Assembly (NCBI RefSeq): GCF_044762665.1
Contig: NZ_JBIWES010000002.1
Coordinates: 186,001 to 250,000, forward strand
Direction: 5' to 3'
Length of the DNA stretch: 64,000 bases
Source: Peribacillus frigoritolerans_B
Lineage (GTDB): Bacteria > Bacillota > Bacilli > Bacillales > DSM-1321
The notes beneath the pieces were generated by a model. It was not told the DNA's origin. It saw only the letters and a program-made list of their open reading frames with translations, and did no database searches. The translations under genes were made by a program, and so were the position numbers. The first letter of the stretch is position 1. Each line of letters begins with the position of its first letter. Shown piece after piece: positions 1 to 7,971 of this stretch.

Positions 1-10
1 TTTTTAAAAA

Positions 11-41
11 ACAGGCAAGTATTTTTCTTGCCTGTTTTTTC
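11..41 (+). terminator. Rho-independent terminator of the gene upstream of tdk
   Basis: A 9-bp stem (11-19 with 27-35), a 7-nt loop and a T-run form a standard intrinsic terminator. In Bacillus the gene before tdk is rpmE, so this probably ends rpmE, which lies outside the window. Confidence 0.85.
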
Positions 42-131
42 TTTTCCATAAACAAGTAAGAATTTATACAAAGCCAGGTCGACTTCAATAATGGCCAATG
101 GATCGACAGGTGGAAGGGAGTAGCTGTTTCC

Positions 132-737
132 ATGTATGTAATGAAACAAACAGGCTGGATCGAGCTTATTTGCGGAAGCATGTTTTCAGGTAAATCTGAA
201 GAATTGATTAAACGAGTCAGCCGTGCTCAATTTGCTAAAGAGCAAATAGCTGTATTTAAACCAGCTATTGATAATCGCTATGCGGAAGAGGCTGTCGTAT
301 CACACAATGGCTCTTCTGTGATGGCAAAGCCGATTGCCCATTCAACGGATATTTTTAAGTATTTGGACAAGCCCCTGGATATCATTGCAATAGATGAAGT
401 GCAATTTTTTGATCATGAAATTATCGGGGTTGCCCAGCATCTTGCGGACAGCGGTTATCGAGTGATTATGGCTGGACTCGATCAAGATTTCAGAGGTGAA
501 CCATTCGGTCCTATGCCTGTTCTATTATCGCTTGCAGAATCGGTGACTAAGCTGCAGGCAGTTTGTGAAGTGTGCGGGTCACCTGCGAGCAGGACTCAGC
601 GCTTGATAGATGGGGAGCCGGCCTCCTATGATGAGCCGATCATCCTTGTGGGTGCATCGGAATCATACGAGCCCCGCTGCCGCCATCATCACGAAGTTCC
701 GGGTAAGCAGGCTGTTGGTATTAAAGAACATATTTGA
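132..737 (+). CDS. tdk: Thymidine kinase
   Basis: Cytosolic enzyme that phosphorylates thymidine with ATP for nucleotide salvage. The N-terminal P-loop GSMFSGKSEE, the DEVQFFD acidic motif and the AGLDQDFRGEPF lasso region are all visible. A structural zinc site is suggested by CEVCGSPA and the C-terminal CRHHH. The length of 201 aa fits type II thymidine kinases. The start at 132 (MYVMKQ) matches the family; a GGAAGGGAG ribosome site lies 12 nt upstream. The gene lies between two terminators and so is probably monocistronic. In Bacillus, tdk sits directly before the prfA group, as here. Confidence 0.97.
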   Translation: MYVMKQTGWIELICGSMFSGKSEELIKRVSRAQFAKEQIAVFKPAIDNRYAEEAVVSHNGSSVMAKPIAHSTDIFKYLDKPLDIIAIDEVQFFDHEIIGVAQHLADSGYRVIMAGLDQDFRGEPFGPMPVLLSLAESVTKLQAVCEVCGSPASRTQRLIDGEPASYDEPIILVGASESYEPRCRHHHEVPGKQAVGIKEHI

Positions 738-743
738 ATGATG

Positions 744-782
744 GTGCCCTATGATCCAATGAGATCGCAGGGTGCTTTTTTT
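744..782 (+). terminator. Terminator downstream of tdk
   Basis: A GU-containing stem (GTGCCCT with AGGGTGC) plus an inner GATC/GATC stem is followed by seven T residues. It ends the tdk transcript. Confidence 0.75.
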
Positions 783-927
783 ATGCGGAAAAGTGGACAA
801 ACTGTCGCAGTCATTCAGGTGGCATGACCAATACATGGAAGGGAAATAAAAGATAAATATTGCCCCATTTTGGGTAGGCTAACGAGGAAATGTTCTTCTT
901 AACCAGTCAAAATGGAGGGAAAAAAAT

Positions 928-1383
928 ATGAAATCAAAACTGCTTATTATGACGGCCTTTCTGCTTGCTGCACTAACGGCATGCGGTCAAAATGACAATG
1001 CGATAAATAATGATTCGGAATATGGCGATCAATCCCGGGATGGCAGGGATTTTGTTGGCAATGGTTTAAATCAAGTATCCAATAATGATTGGGATAATGA
1101 AGCGGAACGCCCATCAGATCAGGTCCTTAACACACCGCATCATACATCCAATAATTCCCCATCCATGGGGCAGCAAATTGATGAAATCCGCGGAGTGATT
1201 GAATCGGAAACTAATTATGAGGCGGGCTCCGTTTGGTTTAATGGAAATACCATACATGTTACGGTCCATGATGAAGGCAAAATCAAGACGGAAAAAGAAA
1301 GAAATAAGGAAATGCAGCGAATACAAGGCATGATAAACAGGGTTGTGCCTCAATATAATGTAGATGTCAAATTAAACAAGTAA
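928..1383 (+). CDS. Small hydrophilic lipoprotein, function unknown
   Basis: The 151-aa product starts with a charged-hydrophobic lipoprotein signal peptide and a lipobox LTAC (Cys at about residue 19), so it should be lipid-anchored outside the membrane. Residues 20-80 are rich in Asn, Asp and Ser and probably disordered. Residues 85-151 form a mixed alpha/beta-looking domain (WFNGNTIHVTV and VVPQYNVDVKLNK). This layout resembles the YhcN/YlaJ group of Bacillus sporulation lipoproteins, but I cannot assign it firmly. A GGAGGGAAAAAA ribosome site precedes the ATG. It lies alone between the tdk terminator and prfA. Confidence 0.7.
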   Translation: MKSKLLIMTAFLLAALTACGQNDNAINNDSEYGDQSRDGRDFVGNGLNQVSNNDWDNEAERPSDQVLNTPHHTSNNSPSMGQQIDEIRGVIESETNYEAGSVWFNGNTIHVTVHDEGKIKTEKERNKEMQRIQGMINRVVPQYNVDVKLNK

Positions 1384-1547
1384 CGAAACGACATTTTTGA
1401 ATCTCTTTGACGTTGATTATTCACCTATACTATAATTAACCTAGAAGTGAACTGAGCTGGGGCACTGAGCTACTTTTTTATAGTAATAAAAGATGGATTA
1501 CTTCCAATTCGTTTCAGATGTTTTGGAAAATTTATGAGGTGAATAAT

Positions 1548-2618
1548 TTGTTTGATCGATTGCAAGCAGTAGAAGATAGATATGAAAGATTGAATGAACT
1601 ATTAAGTGACCCGGAGATCATTAATGACTCTAAGAAGCTTAGGGAATATTCTAAGGAGCAATCCAGCATTCAAGAGACCGCATCGACTTATAAAGAATAT
1701 AAAGCGGTTCGTGAGCAACTCCAGGAAGCGAAGGCGATGCTGGAGGAGAAACTTGATGCGGATATGCGTGAAATGGTAAAAGAAGAGATCAATGAACTTG
1801 ATGAGACCATACAAGGACTTGAGGGTAAACTGAAAATATTGCTTATTCCTAAAGATCCTAACGATGATAAAAACGTAATCATGGAGATCCGCGGAGCGGC
1901 TGGCGGAGATGAGGCGGCCCTATTTGCAGGCAGTCTATACCGGATGTATAGCCGTTTTGCCGAGGTGCAAGGCTGGCGGACTGAAGTCATTGAAGCAAGT
2001 CCTACAGGGCTTGGCGGCTACAAGGAAATCATATTCATGATCAATGGTAATGGCGCTTATTCAAAATTGAAGTTCGAAAATGGGGCGCATCGCGTTCAAC
2101 GAGTACCTGAAACTGAATCAGGCGGACGGATTCATACATCTACAGCCACGGTTGCCGTTTTACCCGAAGCTGAGGAAGTGGAAGTTGAAATCCATGATAA
2201 GGATATTCGTGTCGACACCTTTGCATCAAGCGGTCCTGGAGGGCAAAGTGTCAATACGACAATGTCAGCGGTGCGCTTGACTCATATTCCGACTAATACG
2301 GTTGTATCCTGTCAAGATGAAAAATCACAAATCAAGAACAAAGAAAAAGCAATGAAGGTTTTGCGTGCCAGGGTGTACGATAAAATCCATCGCGAAGTAC
2401 AGGCGGAATATGATCAAAATAGGAAGCTTGCCGTTGGTACGGGCGATCGATCCGAAAGGATTCGCACTTATAACTTCCCGCAAAACCGCGTTACTGACCA
2501 CCGTATTGGTTTAACGATTCAAAAACTGGATCAAATCATGGAAGGTAAGCTGGATGAAGTCGTTGATGCATTAATCATGGAAGACCAATCTTCAAGGCTG
2601 GAAAATGCAGATGAGTAA
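1548..2618 (+). CDS. prfA: Peptide chain release factor 1
   Basis: RF1 recognises UAA and UAG stop codons in the ribosomal A site and triggers peptidyl-tRNA hydrolysis. The GGQ motif appears in SSGPGGQSVNT, and the RF1-type codon-recognition tripeptide PxT appears as PET in RVPETESGGRIH. The open frame extends upstream to 1518, but the family N-terminus (LFDRLQAVEDRYERL) begins at a TTG at 1548 with GAGGTG 6 nt upstream, giving 356 aa. Its 3' end overlaps prmC by 14 nt, so the two are co-translated. PrmC is the enzyme that methylates the GGQ glutamine of this protein. Confidence 0.97.
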   Translation: MFDRLQAVEDRYERLNELLSDPEIINDSKKLREYSKEQSSIQETASTYKEYKAVREQLQEAKAMLEEKLDADMREMVKEEINELDETIQGLEGKLKILLIPKDPNDDKNVIMEIRGAAGGDEAALFAGSLYRMYSRFAEVQGWRTEVIEASPTGLGGYKEIIFMINGNGAYSKLKFENGAHRVQRVPETESGGRIHTSTATVAVLPEAEEVEVEIHDKDIRVDTFASSGPGGQSVNTTMSAVRLTHIPTNTVVSCQDEKSQIKNKEKAMKVLRARVYDKIHREVQAEYDQNRKLAVGTGDRSERIRTYNFPQNRVTDHRIGLTIQKLDQIMEGKLDEVVDALIMEDQSSRLENADE

Positions 2619-3480
2619 TTCTGCCGTGAAAGTGTTTGAAGCCCTTAAATGGGCTTCTTCCTTTTTAAAGGAAAATGATCGTGATGCCAATGCTGGGGAA
2701 ATCCTCTTACGGCACTTTTTAAAACAAACTCGCTCCGAAATGCTGGCCAACCTTCATGAGGAGCTTAGTGAAGCGGATTTTAGGCAATTTAAGGACGCTA
2801 TTGAGCTGCATGCCGAGGGAACGCCCATCCAATATATAATCGGCAGTGAAGAGTTTTATGGACGGACCTTTTTTGTGAATGAAGAAGTGCTCATACCGAG
2901 ACCGGAAACAGAAGAATTGATTTATTATACATTACGTAAACTCCCGGCCATTTTTATGGAGGGACAGAAGCTCCGGTTAGCTGATATTGGGACCGGCAGC
3001 GGCGCAATCGCCATAACGATGAAACTTGAAAAATCAAATCTGATGGTGACGGCCACGGACATAGCGGAACCATCGCTTGAGGTGGCGAGGAAAAATGCCG
3101 AATCACTTGGTGCCGAAGTGGAGTTCATGCAAGGTGATTTGCTTTTGCCTTTCATGAACATAAACGAAAAGGTGGACATCCTTTTATCGAATCCGCCATA
3201 TATACCAGAAGATGATCATAAATCCATGTCAGTAGTCGTGACTGGTCATGAACCACATCGTGCATTATTTGCCGGTATCGATGGGCTGGATTTTTACCGC
3301 CGTTTTATGGAGCAGTTACCCCTGATCATGAAAGTGCCTGGGCTGATCGGTTTTGAAGTGGGTGCTGGACAGGGTGAAGCGGTTGCCGATTTATTGAAGC
3401 GTACCTTTCCTGCCGCAGAAGTATCCATTATAAATGACATTAATGAAAAAGATCGAATGGTCTTTGCTGAATTAAAATGA
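2605..3480 (+). CDS. prmC: Release factor glutamine methyltransferase
   Basis: PrmC N5-methylates the glutamine of the GGQ motif of release factors using S-adenosylmethionine. The N-terminal helical domain (about 1-95) is followed by a Rossmann methyltransferase fold with the SAM motif ADIGTGSGAIA and the catalytic NPPY in LLSNPPYIP. The product is 291 aa, a normal length. The gene overlaps the end of prfA. A second in-frame ATG at 2611 is an equally possible start. A strong terminator follows at once, so prfA-prmC form the end of a transcription unit. Confidence 0.95.
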   Translation: MQMSNSAVKVFEALKWASSFLKENDRDANAGEILLRHFLKQTRSEMLANLHEELSEADFRQFKDAIELHAEGTPIQYIIGSEEFYGRTFFVNEEVLIPRPETEELIYYTLRKLPAIFMEGQKLRLADIGTGSGAIAITMKLEKSNLMVTATDIAEPSLEVARKNAESLGAEVEFMQGDLLLPFMNINEKVDILLSNPPYIPEDDHKSMSVVVTGHEPHRALFAGIDGLDFYRRFMEQLPLIMKVPGLIGFEVGAGQGEAVADLLKRTFPAAEVSIINDINEKDRMVFAELK

Positions 3481-3481
3481 T

Positions 3482-3510
3482 CCGTCTCCCTTATGTGAGA
3501 CGGTTTTTTT
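3482..3510 (+). terminator. Terminator after prmC
   Basis: CCGTCTC (3482-3488) pairs perfectly with GAGACGG (3497-3503), followed by seven T residues. Confidence 0.9.
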
Positions 3511-3577
3511 AGGATCACCACTCTCATAATCTTTTGGAATCTATATTTCCGGCTATCAACTTTTTTTGTTTTTACTA

Positions 3578-3606
3578 GTTTAAGATAGCTGGAAAATGGT
3601 GAGACT
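3578..3606 (+). promoter_or_regulatory. Sigma-F-type promoter of spoIIR
   Basis: GTTTA at 3578-3582, a 15-nt spacer, then GGTGAGACT at 3598-3606. This fits the forespore sigma-F consensus GYWTA-N15-GGNNANNNT at every defined position. It ends 24 nt before the spoIIR ATG. B. subtilis spoIIR is known to be a sigma-F target, which supports the reading. Confidence 0.75.
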
Positions 3607-3630
3607 AATTCATGTGAGGGGGCGAAGGCG

Positions 3631-4518
3631 ATGAAAACTAAACATTTAGCCATTATTTATCTATTAATCTTAACTATAGGAACGATCGTAAGTATATATA
3701 TGCCTAAAGCGGAGATGGTTGGTGCAGAAGATACGAAGGTGATCCCGGATGAGGCAATTCGGCTGCGGATACTTGCCAATAGTGATGCAGAAGAGGATCA
3801 AGCGGTTAAACGGCTGATTAGGGATGAGGTAAATGAAGATATTACAAAGTGGGTCGAGGAGCTTACTTCATTGGATGAAGCGAGGGATGTGATCACCTCG
3901 CATCTGCCTGATATCCAGGCGACGGCTGAGGCAGTTATAAAGGAACAGGGTTTGGAGCAGTCGGTGAAAGTGGATTTTGGACAAGCTGAATTTCCGACAA
4001 AACTGTACGGGCAGTATTTATATCCGGCAGGGGATTATGAAGCAGTGATTATCACACTTGGTGAAGGGGAAGGCGCAAATTGGTGGTGTGTGTTATTCCC
4101 CCCATTGTGTTTCTTGGATTTTTCAAATGGGACGGCTGTAAGCCAAAGTCCGATTGTCGAGGATGAAAGTGAAGGGTCCCTGACTTCGGAAGGAACGGCT
4201 TATGCTGCAACGAATGAAGAAAGTGAACCTGTTGCAGAGGAAGTAGTTGAAGAAGAGGTAATGGAGGAGAGCGTAAAAGAGGAAGTGCCGGAAGAAACGG
4301 TAAAAGAAGAGGTTGTACAGCCAGAGGTAAAAGAAGAAGTGGCAGTAGTAAAAGATAAGGAACAAGTGACAGAGGAAGTGCTTGAAGGGAAAGTAGAAGA
4401 AAACAAGGTTGAACTTGCGGCATCCAATGAACAAGGTCAACTATTATATGAAGGGGAAAAGGAGCCTGAGGTGGAAGTGAAGTCATTGTTTGCAGAAATC
4501 TTCAATGATCTATTTTAA
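3631..4518 (+). CDS. spoIIR: Stage II sporulation protein R with acidic C-terminal insert
   Basis: SpoIIR is made in the forespore under sigma-F and secreted into the intermembrane space, where it activates SpoIIGA to process pro-sigma-E in the mother cell. An N-terminal hydrophobic segment (about 5-24) serves for export. The conserved core carries AIRLRILANSD and the NWWCVLFPPLCF motif (residues about 50-165). Between the core and the final hydrophobic helix (VKSLFAEIFNDLF) lies a stretch of about 100 residues dominated by Glu and Val with imperfect EEVxEE/VKEEV repeats. This makes the protein 295 aa, against about 224 in B. subtilis. GAGGGGG lies 8 nt before the ATG. The next gene, ywlC, is preceded by a DnaA-box cluster. 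Confidence 0.95.
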   Translation: MKTKHLAIIYLLILTIGTIVSIYMPKAEMVGAEDTKVIPDEAIRLRILANSDAEEDQAVKRLIRDEVNEDITKWVEELTSLDEARDVITSHLPDIQATAEAVIKEQGLEQSVKVDFGQAEFPTKLYGQYLYPAGDYEAVIITLGEGEGANWWCVLFPPLCFLDFSNGTAVSQSPIVEDESEGSLTSEGTAYAATNEESEPVAEEVVEEEVMEESVKEEVPEETVKEEVVQPEVKEEVAVVKDKEQVTEEVLEGKVEENKVELAASNEQGQLLYEGEKEPEVEVKSLFAEIFNDLF

Positions 4519-4560
4519 AAAGGGAGCAGGCTTCTTTTAAATTCAGATAATTTTAAAAAC

Positions 4561-4861
4561 ATATCCACAGGGTTATTAACAAAAAATCAAAAAAGTCTGT
4601 CATTAATCATTAATATCCACAAACTTATCCACGGATTCGATGTGGTTATCCCCAATTTGTGGATAACACTTGAATTATGTGTATACTTCTTTTATACTTT
4701 CAAAGTATCTTTTAGGTGGAATTAGTACGTTAAATTGAAAATACCGTTCATATTAAAGCGATTTTATAAAATAAGAAATGTTAAAAGGCGATGGTGTTCA
4801 AGATGAAAACGAAAATTTGGTCAGTGGATAAAAATGTGGATAATTTACAAAGTTATCCCCA
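4561..4861. promoter_or_regulatory. DnaA-box cluster around the 5' end of ywlC
   Basis: Eight 9-mers match the DnaA box TTATCCACA with zero or one mismatch. On the + strand: 4561-4569, 4613-4621, 4625-4633, 4646-4654 and 4853-4861. On the - strand: 4658-4666 (perfect), 4823-4831 and 4835-4843 (perfect). Five lie between spoIIR and ywlC and three lie inside the first codons of ywlC. B. subtilis has oriC-proximal DnaA-box clusters that titrate DnaA, and one of them is at ywlC, so this looks like the conserved equivalent. It may also let DnaA repress ywlC. DnaA binding itself is inferred. Confidence 0.8.
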
Positions 4862-5852
4862 GATTACACAATCAGCTGAATTATTAAAGGCTAATCAAGT
4901 GGTTGCTTTTCCTACAGAGACCGTTTATGGACTCGGCGCGAATGCCAAAAATGACGAGGCGGTCAAAAAAGTGTTTGAAGCAAAGGGGCGTCCGAGTGAT
5001 AATCCTTTAATCGTACATATAGCCTCCGATGACCAGTTGTCTGATATTGTAGAAGAGATTCCGGAACAGGCCCGGAAGCTAATGGCAGAATTTTGGCCGG
5101 GTCCATTGACTTTGATCATGAAACGAAAACCGGGCCAGCTATCAAACCTTGTGACAGCTGGATTGGACACAGTGGCTGTCAGGATGCCGGATCATCAGGT
5201 TGCCCTTGGCCTTATTCGTGCGAGTGATTTGCCCATTGCGGCTCCAAGTGCAAATACTTCCGGGAAACCAAGCCCCACTTCAGCAAAACATGTTGAAGAT
5301 GACTTGTTGGGCCGGATTGCAGGTATAGTCGATGGCGGGAATACAGGTGTGGGCGTGGAATCCACAGTACTGGATTGCACTGTGGAAGTCCCTGTTATTT
5401 TAAGGCCCGGCGGGGTGACCCTGGAACAGCTGGAAGCGGTAATAGGGGAAGTCAGGCAAGATGTCGCTTTGAAGAATCAGGAAACGGCGCCAAAAGCCCC
5501 GGGCATGAAATATACCCACTATGCTCCGAAGGCCCCTCTATTTTTAGTCAAGGGTAATCAAGCTTTCCTTCAGAAGCTTGTGGATGAAAAAAGGACTGAC
5601 GGGTTAAAGGTGGGCATCATAACGGCTTATGAACATCAACAGGATTTTAAGGCGGATTATGTGGTTGTCCCAGGTTCATTAGCGGATTTACATACTGTTG
5701 CGACAGGCTTATATGATGCCTTAAGACAGTTTGACGAGCTGGAGGTCGATGTCATTTTTAGTGAAATGTTTCCTGACCATGGAATAGGCGCTGCGGTCAT
5801 GAACCGGCTAGAAAAGGCTGCAGGTCATCAAATCATCAAGGAACATGCGTAA
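4803..5852 (+). CDS. ywlC: L-threonylcarbamoyladenylate synthase (Sua5/YwlC)
   Basis: The enzyme makes threonylcarbamoyl-AMP from threonine, bicarbonate and ATP, the first step of the t6A37 modification of ANN-decoding tRNAs. The YrdC/TsaC domain spans about residues 20-205, with FPTETVYGLGANA, KGRPSDNPLIVH and APSANTSGKPSPT. A Sua5-type C-terminal domain follows after the linker APKAPGMKYTHYAPKAP. I start at the ATG at 4803 because homologues begin MKTK; an ATG at 4791 would add four residues. Three DnaA-box-like sites lie within the first 60 bases of the gene. Unlike in B. subtilis, no ywlA or ywlB homologue separates it from spoIIR. Confidence 0.94.
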   Translation: MKTKIWSVDKNVDNLQSYPQITQSAELLKANQVVAFPTETVYGLGANAKNDEAVKKVFEAKGRPSDNPLIVHIASDDQLSDIVEEIPEQARKLMAEFWPGPLTLIMKRKPGQLSNLVTAGLDTVAVRMPDHQVALGLIRASDLPIAAPSANTSGKPSPTSAKHVEDDLLGRIAGIVDGGNTGVGVESTVLDCTVEVPVILRPGGVTLEQLEAVIGEVRQDVALKNQETAPKAPGMKYTHYAPKAPLFLVKGNQAFLQKLVDEKRTDGLKVGIITAYEHQQDFKADYVVVPGSLADLHTVATGLYDALRQFDELEVDVIFSEMFPDHGIGAAVMNRLEKAAGHQIIKEHA

Positions 5853-5881
5853 TAAGGACTGATTTATCCTTCTATTTCTTT

Positions 5882-5915
5882 TCGGACATGCATAACATGT
5901 AGTAGGCACGTCCGA
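5882..5915 (+). promoter_or_regulatory. Leader hairpin before the mntP-like gene
   Basis: TCGGACATGC can pair with GCACGTCCGA with one mismatch, directly before the GAGGGGG ribosome site of the next gene. It could modulate translation or stop readthrough from ywlC. There is no T-run and it does not resemble the yybP-ykoY manganese riboswitch in any way I can see. Confidence 0.35.
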
Positions 5916-5926
5916 GGGGGATTGGA

Positions 5927-6493
5927 ATGAATACATTTGCTGGGGAAATCATCACCTTATTGCTAATGGCATTTGCGTTGGGAATGGATGCCTTTTCAGT
6001 AGGCCTTGGAATGGGAATGTTTAAGCTAAGGTTGAGGCAAATATTTTTTATAGGTTTGACAGTAGGTGTTTTTCATATTTGGATGCCCTTGCTTGGGATG
6101 GGGGCAGGCCGTTTCATTTCAGAAAAGTTCGGGACCTTTGCTACATACGCCGGCGGTCTATTGTTGATCATTCTTGGTATACAGATGTTTATCCCTGGAA
6201 AAAGGGATGGAGCTGGTGCCATGGGAAATAAGATGCTGGCTCCTGTCGGGAAAGGCTTAATCATTTTTGCGTTAGGGGTAAGCCTGGATAGCTTCTCGGT
6301 AGGGTTAACACTGGGGATTTACGGTGCAAAAACGATTTTAACCGTTCTTTGTTTTGGGTTTGCTGCCACCCTATTAACGTGGGCGGGGCTTTTACTGGGT
6401 AGAAAAATGCAGGGTTTGCTTGGCGTGTATAGTGAGATTCTTGGCGGAAGCATCCTGTGTGCATTTGGATTGAAATTATTGTTCTCTTTTTGA
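5927..6493 (+). CDS. mntP: Putative manganese efflux pump MntP (YwlD)
   Basis: This 188-aa membrane protein has six predicted hydrophobic segments in two homologous halves. Each half carries the family's signature acidic motif, GMDAFSVGLGMGM near residue 20 and SLDSFSVGLTLGIYG near residue 120. MntP proteins export Mn(II). The ATG has GAGGGGG about 7 nt upstream, behind a small hairpin. The gene lies between ywlC and ywlE, its standard position in Bacillaceae, and is closed by a terminator. No manganese-dependent operator could be recognised. Confidence 0.9.
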   Translation: MNTFAGEIITLLLMAFALGMDAFSVGLGMGMFKLRLRQIFFIGLTVGVFHIWMPLLGMGAGRFISEKFGTFATYAGGLLLIILGIQMFIPGKRDGAGAMGNKMLAPVGKGLIIFALGVSLDSFSVGLTLGIYGAKTILTVLCFGFAATLLTWAGLLLGRKMQGLLGVYSEILGGSILCAFGLKLLFSF

Positions 6494-6522
6494 TCCGCTT
6501 GAATTCATATCATTCCTTCCTC

Positions 6523-6556
6523 AACTGTTCCGATTAACGGGGCGGTTTTTATTTTT
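6523..6556 (+). terminator. Terminator after mntP
   Basis: CTGTTCCG (6525-6532) pairs with CGGGGCGG (6538-6545) using several GU pairs over a 5-nt loop, followed by a T-rich run. Confidence 0.6.
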
Positions 6557-6636
6557 CTTCGGACAACAATGACAGTGATTTTTTGACTATAATAAACGGG
6601 CGATAGCTTATAATGAATAAAAAGGAGGCGTTAAAA

Positions 6637-7080
6637 ATGATCCGAGTATTATTTGTATGTACAGGTAACACATGCAGAAGCCCGATGGCAGAAGCGATAT
6701 TGAAAAATAAGGATATTGCGGGTGTTGAAGTGAAGTCCGCAGGCGTGTATGCTTCATCAGGCCAGGATGCTTCGATACATGCTAAAAATGTATTGTTTGA
6801 AAATGGCATAGTGCATAATCATCATTCAACGCCTTTATCCGCGAAGGAAATGGAGTGGGCAACTCATATCTTCACCATGACGGAAGGGCATAAATCGGCC
6901 ATTACCCGTTCATACCCCCAAATGATCGATAAGACCTTTACCTTAAAAGAATTCATTATCGGCGATGAATATGATAGAGACATAATAGATCCGTTTGGCG
7001 GTTCTGAAGGCATTTATCGGGAAACGTTCAGGGAGCTGCAGGAATTAATAGAAGAGTTAGTAAAAAAGCTTAAAGAATAA
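6637..7080 (+). CDS. ywlE: Protein arginine phosphatase YwlE
   Basis: This is a low-molecular-weight phosphatase fold that removes phosphate from arginine residues tagged by the McsB kinase, so it antagonises the pArg-ClpCP degradation route. The catalytic P-loop CTGNTCRS is near the N-terminus; the Thr within it is the residue that in B. subtilis YwlE gives arginine over tyrosine specificity. The general-acid loop appears as DPFGG. The frame opens at 6613, but AAGGAGG lies inside that stretch, so the start is the ATG at 6637 (147 aa, MIRVLFVCTGN), in line with homologues. Confidence 0.95.
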   Translation: MIRVLFVCTGNTCRSPMAEAILKNKDIAGVEVKSAGVYASSGQDASIHAKNVLFENGIVHNHHSTPLSAKEMEWATHIFTMTEGHKSAITRSYPQMIDKTFTLKEFIIGDEYDRDIIDPFGGSEGIYRETFRELQELIEELVKKLKE

Positions 7081-7467
7081 ACTGGGTACATAATGTGGCC
7101 GCTGCAGTAAAAAAATATTACTAAGCTTGTTGACCGTCAATGCAAAGGGTAAGATCAAGGCAGTCCCTTTTGAAGTGGCTGCTATTTCAGAATAAGCATC
7201 TGCTGGAGCGGAAGAAGTGACGGCTGTGACAAGCGAACAAGCGATAGTCATGGAAAATGTCAAAAAATCGGCAATGGTGGAACTTATAGTGGAAGCGGGA
7301 AAGATGAACATTACAGGACCATTACCCGCTTTCACACTTGACATTTTACTGCAGGAAACCGAAATCGGTTTCCTGCTTCTTTGTGGGGAAATAGGATGGA
7401 CATCCTTTATCTTTTCATAATTTTGTGACACAATAAAATCAATTGAAAAAGCTAGAGGAGGATTAAC
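7081..7467. other. 387-bp gap between ywlE and rpiB, no confirmed gene
   Basis: The sequence has coding-like character in one + frame: from TTG codons at about 7127 it reads 23-24 codons to an in-frame TAA, then continues open for more than 60 codons. The opposite strand is also open, but its ATG at 7344 has no ribosome site. Neither reading matches a family I know. A decayed small gene is possible. A perfect 12-bp hairpin lies at 7351-7376. The rpiB ribosome site AGAGGAGG lies at the right edge. Confidence 0.4.
7351..7376. terminator. Perfect 12-bp hairpin, possible terminator
   Basis: GCAGGAAACCGA and its exact complement are separated by only two bases, followed by TTCTTTG. The T-run is weak, so it may work as a bidirectional or partial terminator between the ywlE region and rpiB. 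Confidence 0.5.
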
Positions 7468-7914
7468 ATGAAAGTTGCGATTGCTTCGGATCATGGTGGT
7501 ATACATATCCGTGAAGAAATAAAGAATTTATTGAATGAGTTAAAGATCCCATTTGAGGACTTTGGCTGTGAATGCAGTACGTCGGTGGATTATCCTGATT
7601 ATGCTTTGCCGGTTGCCGAAAAAGTGGCACGGGGTGAGTTCGATCGGGGCATTTTAATCTGTGGAACTGGTATTGGAATGAGCATTGCTGCTAATAAGGT
7701 CAAAGGAATCCGTTGTGCATTGGTTCATGATGTCTATAGCGCGAAATTGACCCGTCAGCATAATGATACCAATATGTTAGCGATGGGGGAACGAGTCATT
7801 GGCCCGGGTCTTGCCAGGGAAATTGCCCAAACATGGCTGACTTCGGAATTTGAAGGCGGGCGTCATCAAAACAGGATCGGTAAGATTGCGGAGTATGAAG
7901 GTAAGCACAGCTAA
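7468..7914 (+). CDS. rpiB: Ribose-5-phosphate isomerase B
   Basis: Interconverts ribose-5-phosphate and ribulose-5-phosphate in the non-oxidative pentose phosphate pathway. At 148 aa it has the full RpiB/LacAB fold: ASDHGG at the N-terminus for phosphate binding, the catalytic cysteine in ILICGTGIGMSIAANK, and HNDTNMLAMGERVIG. A strong AGAGGAGG site precedes the ATG. In B. subtilis it is called ywlF and lies between ywlE and ywlG, the same order as here. Confidence 0.95.
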   Translation: MKVAIASDHGGIHIREEIKNLLNELKIPFEDFGCECSTSVDYPDYALPVAEKVARGEFDRGILICGTGIGMSIAANKVKGIRCALVHDVYSAKLTRQHNDTNMLAMGERVIGPGLAREIAQTWLTSEFEGGRHQNRIGKIAEYEGKHS

Positions 7915-7971
7915 TTCTATGGTTTTGGAGAGTTTCGATAGCAAGTTTTCTTATTGAAAGGATGCGTTTTC

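Noticed and set aside
1441..1480. tRNA-like GTAGCTCAGT string on the minus strand
   Set aside because: No cloverleaf, no anticodon arm and no TTC loop could be assembled around it.
4052..4486. Minus-strand ORFs over the acidic part of spoIIR
   Set aside because: Leu/Pro/Ser-rich translations are the complement of Glu/Val codons; shadow of a low-complexity region.
5853..5926. Manganese riboswitch before the mntP-like gene
   Set aside because: The leader is only 74 nt and shows none of the conserved yybP-ykoY loops; only a small hairpin is visible.
7057..7506. 149-aa minus-strand ORF between ywlE and rpiB
   Set aside because: It overlaps the ends of both real genes and lacks a ribosome site; at most a trace of a decayed gene.
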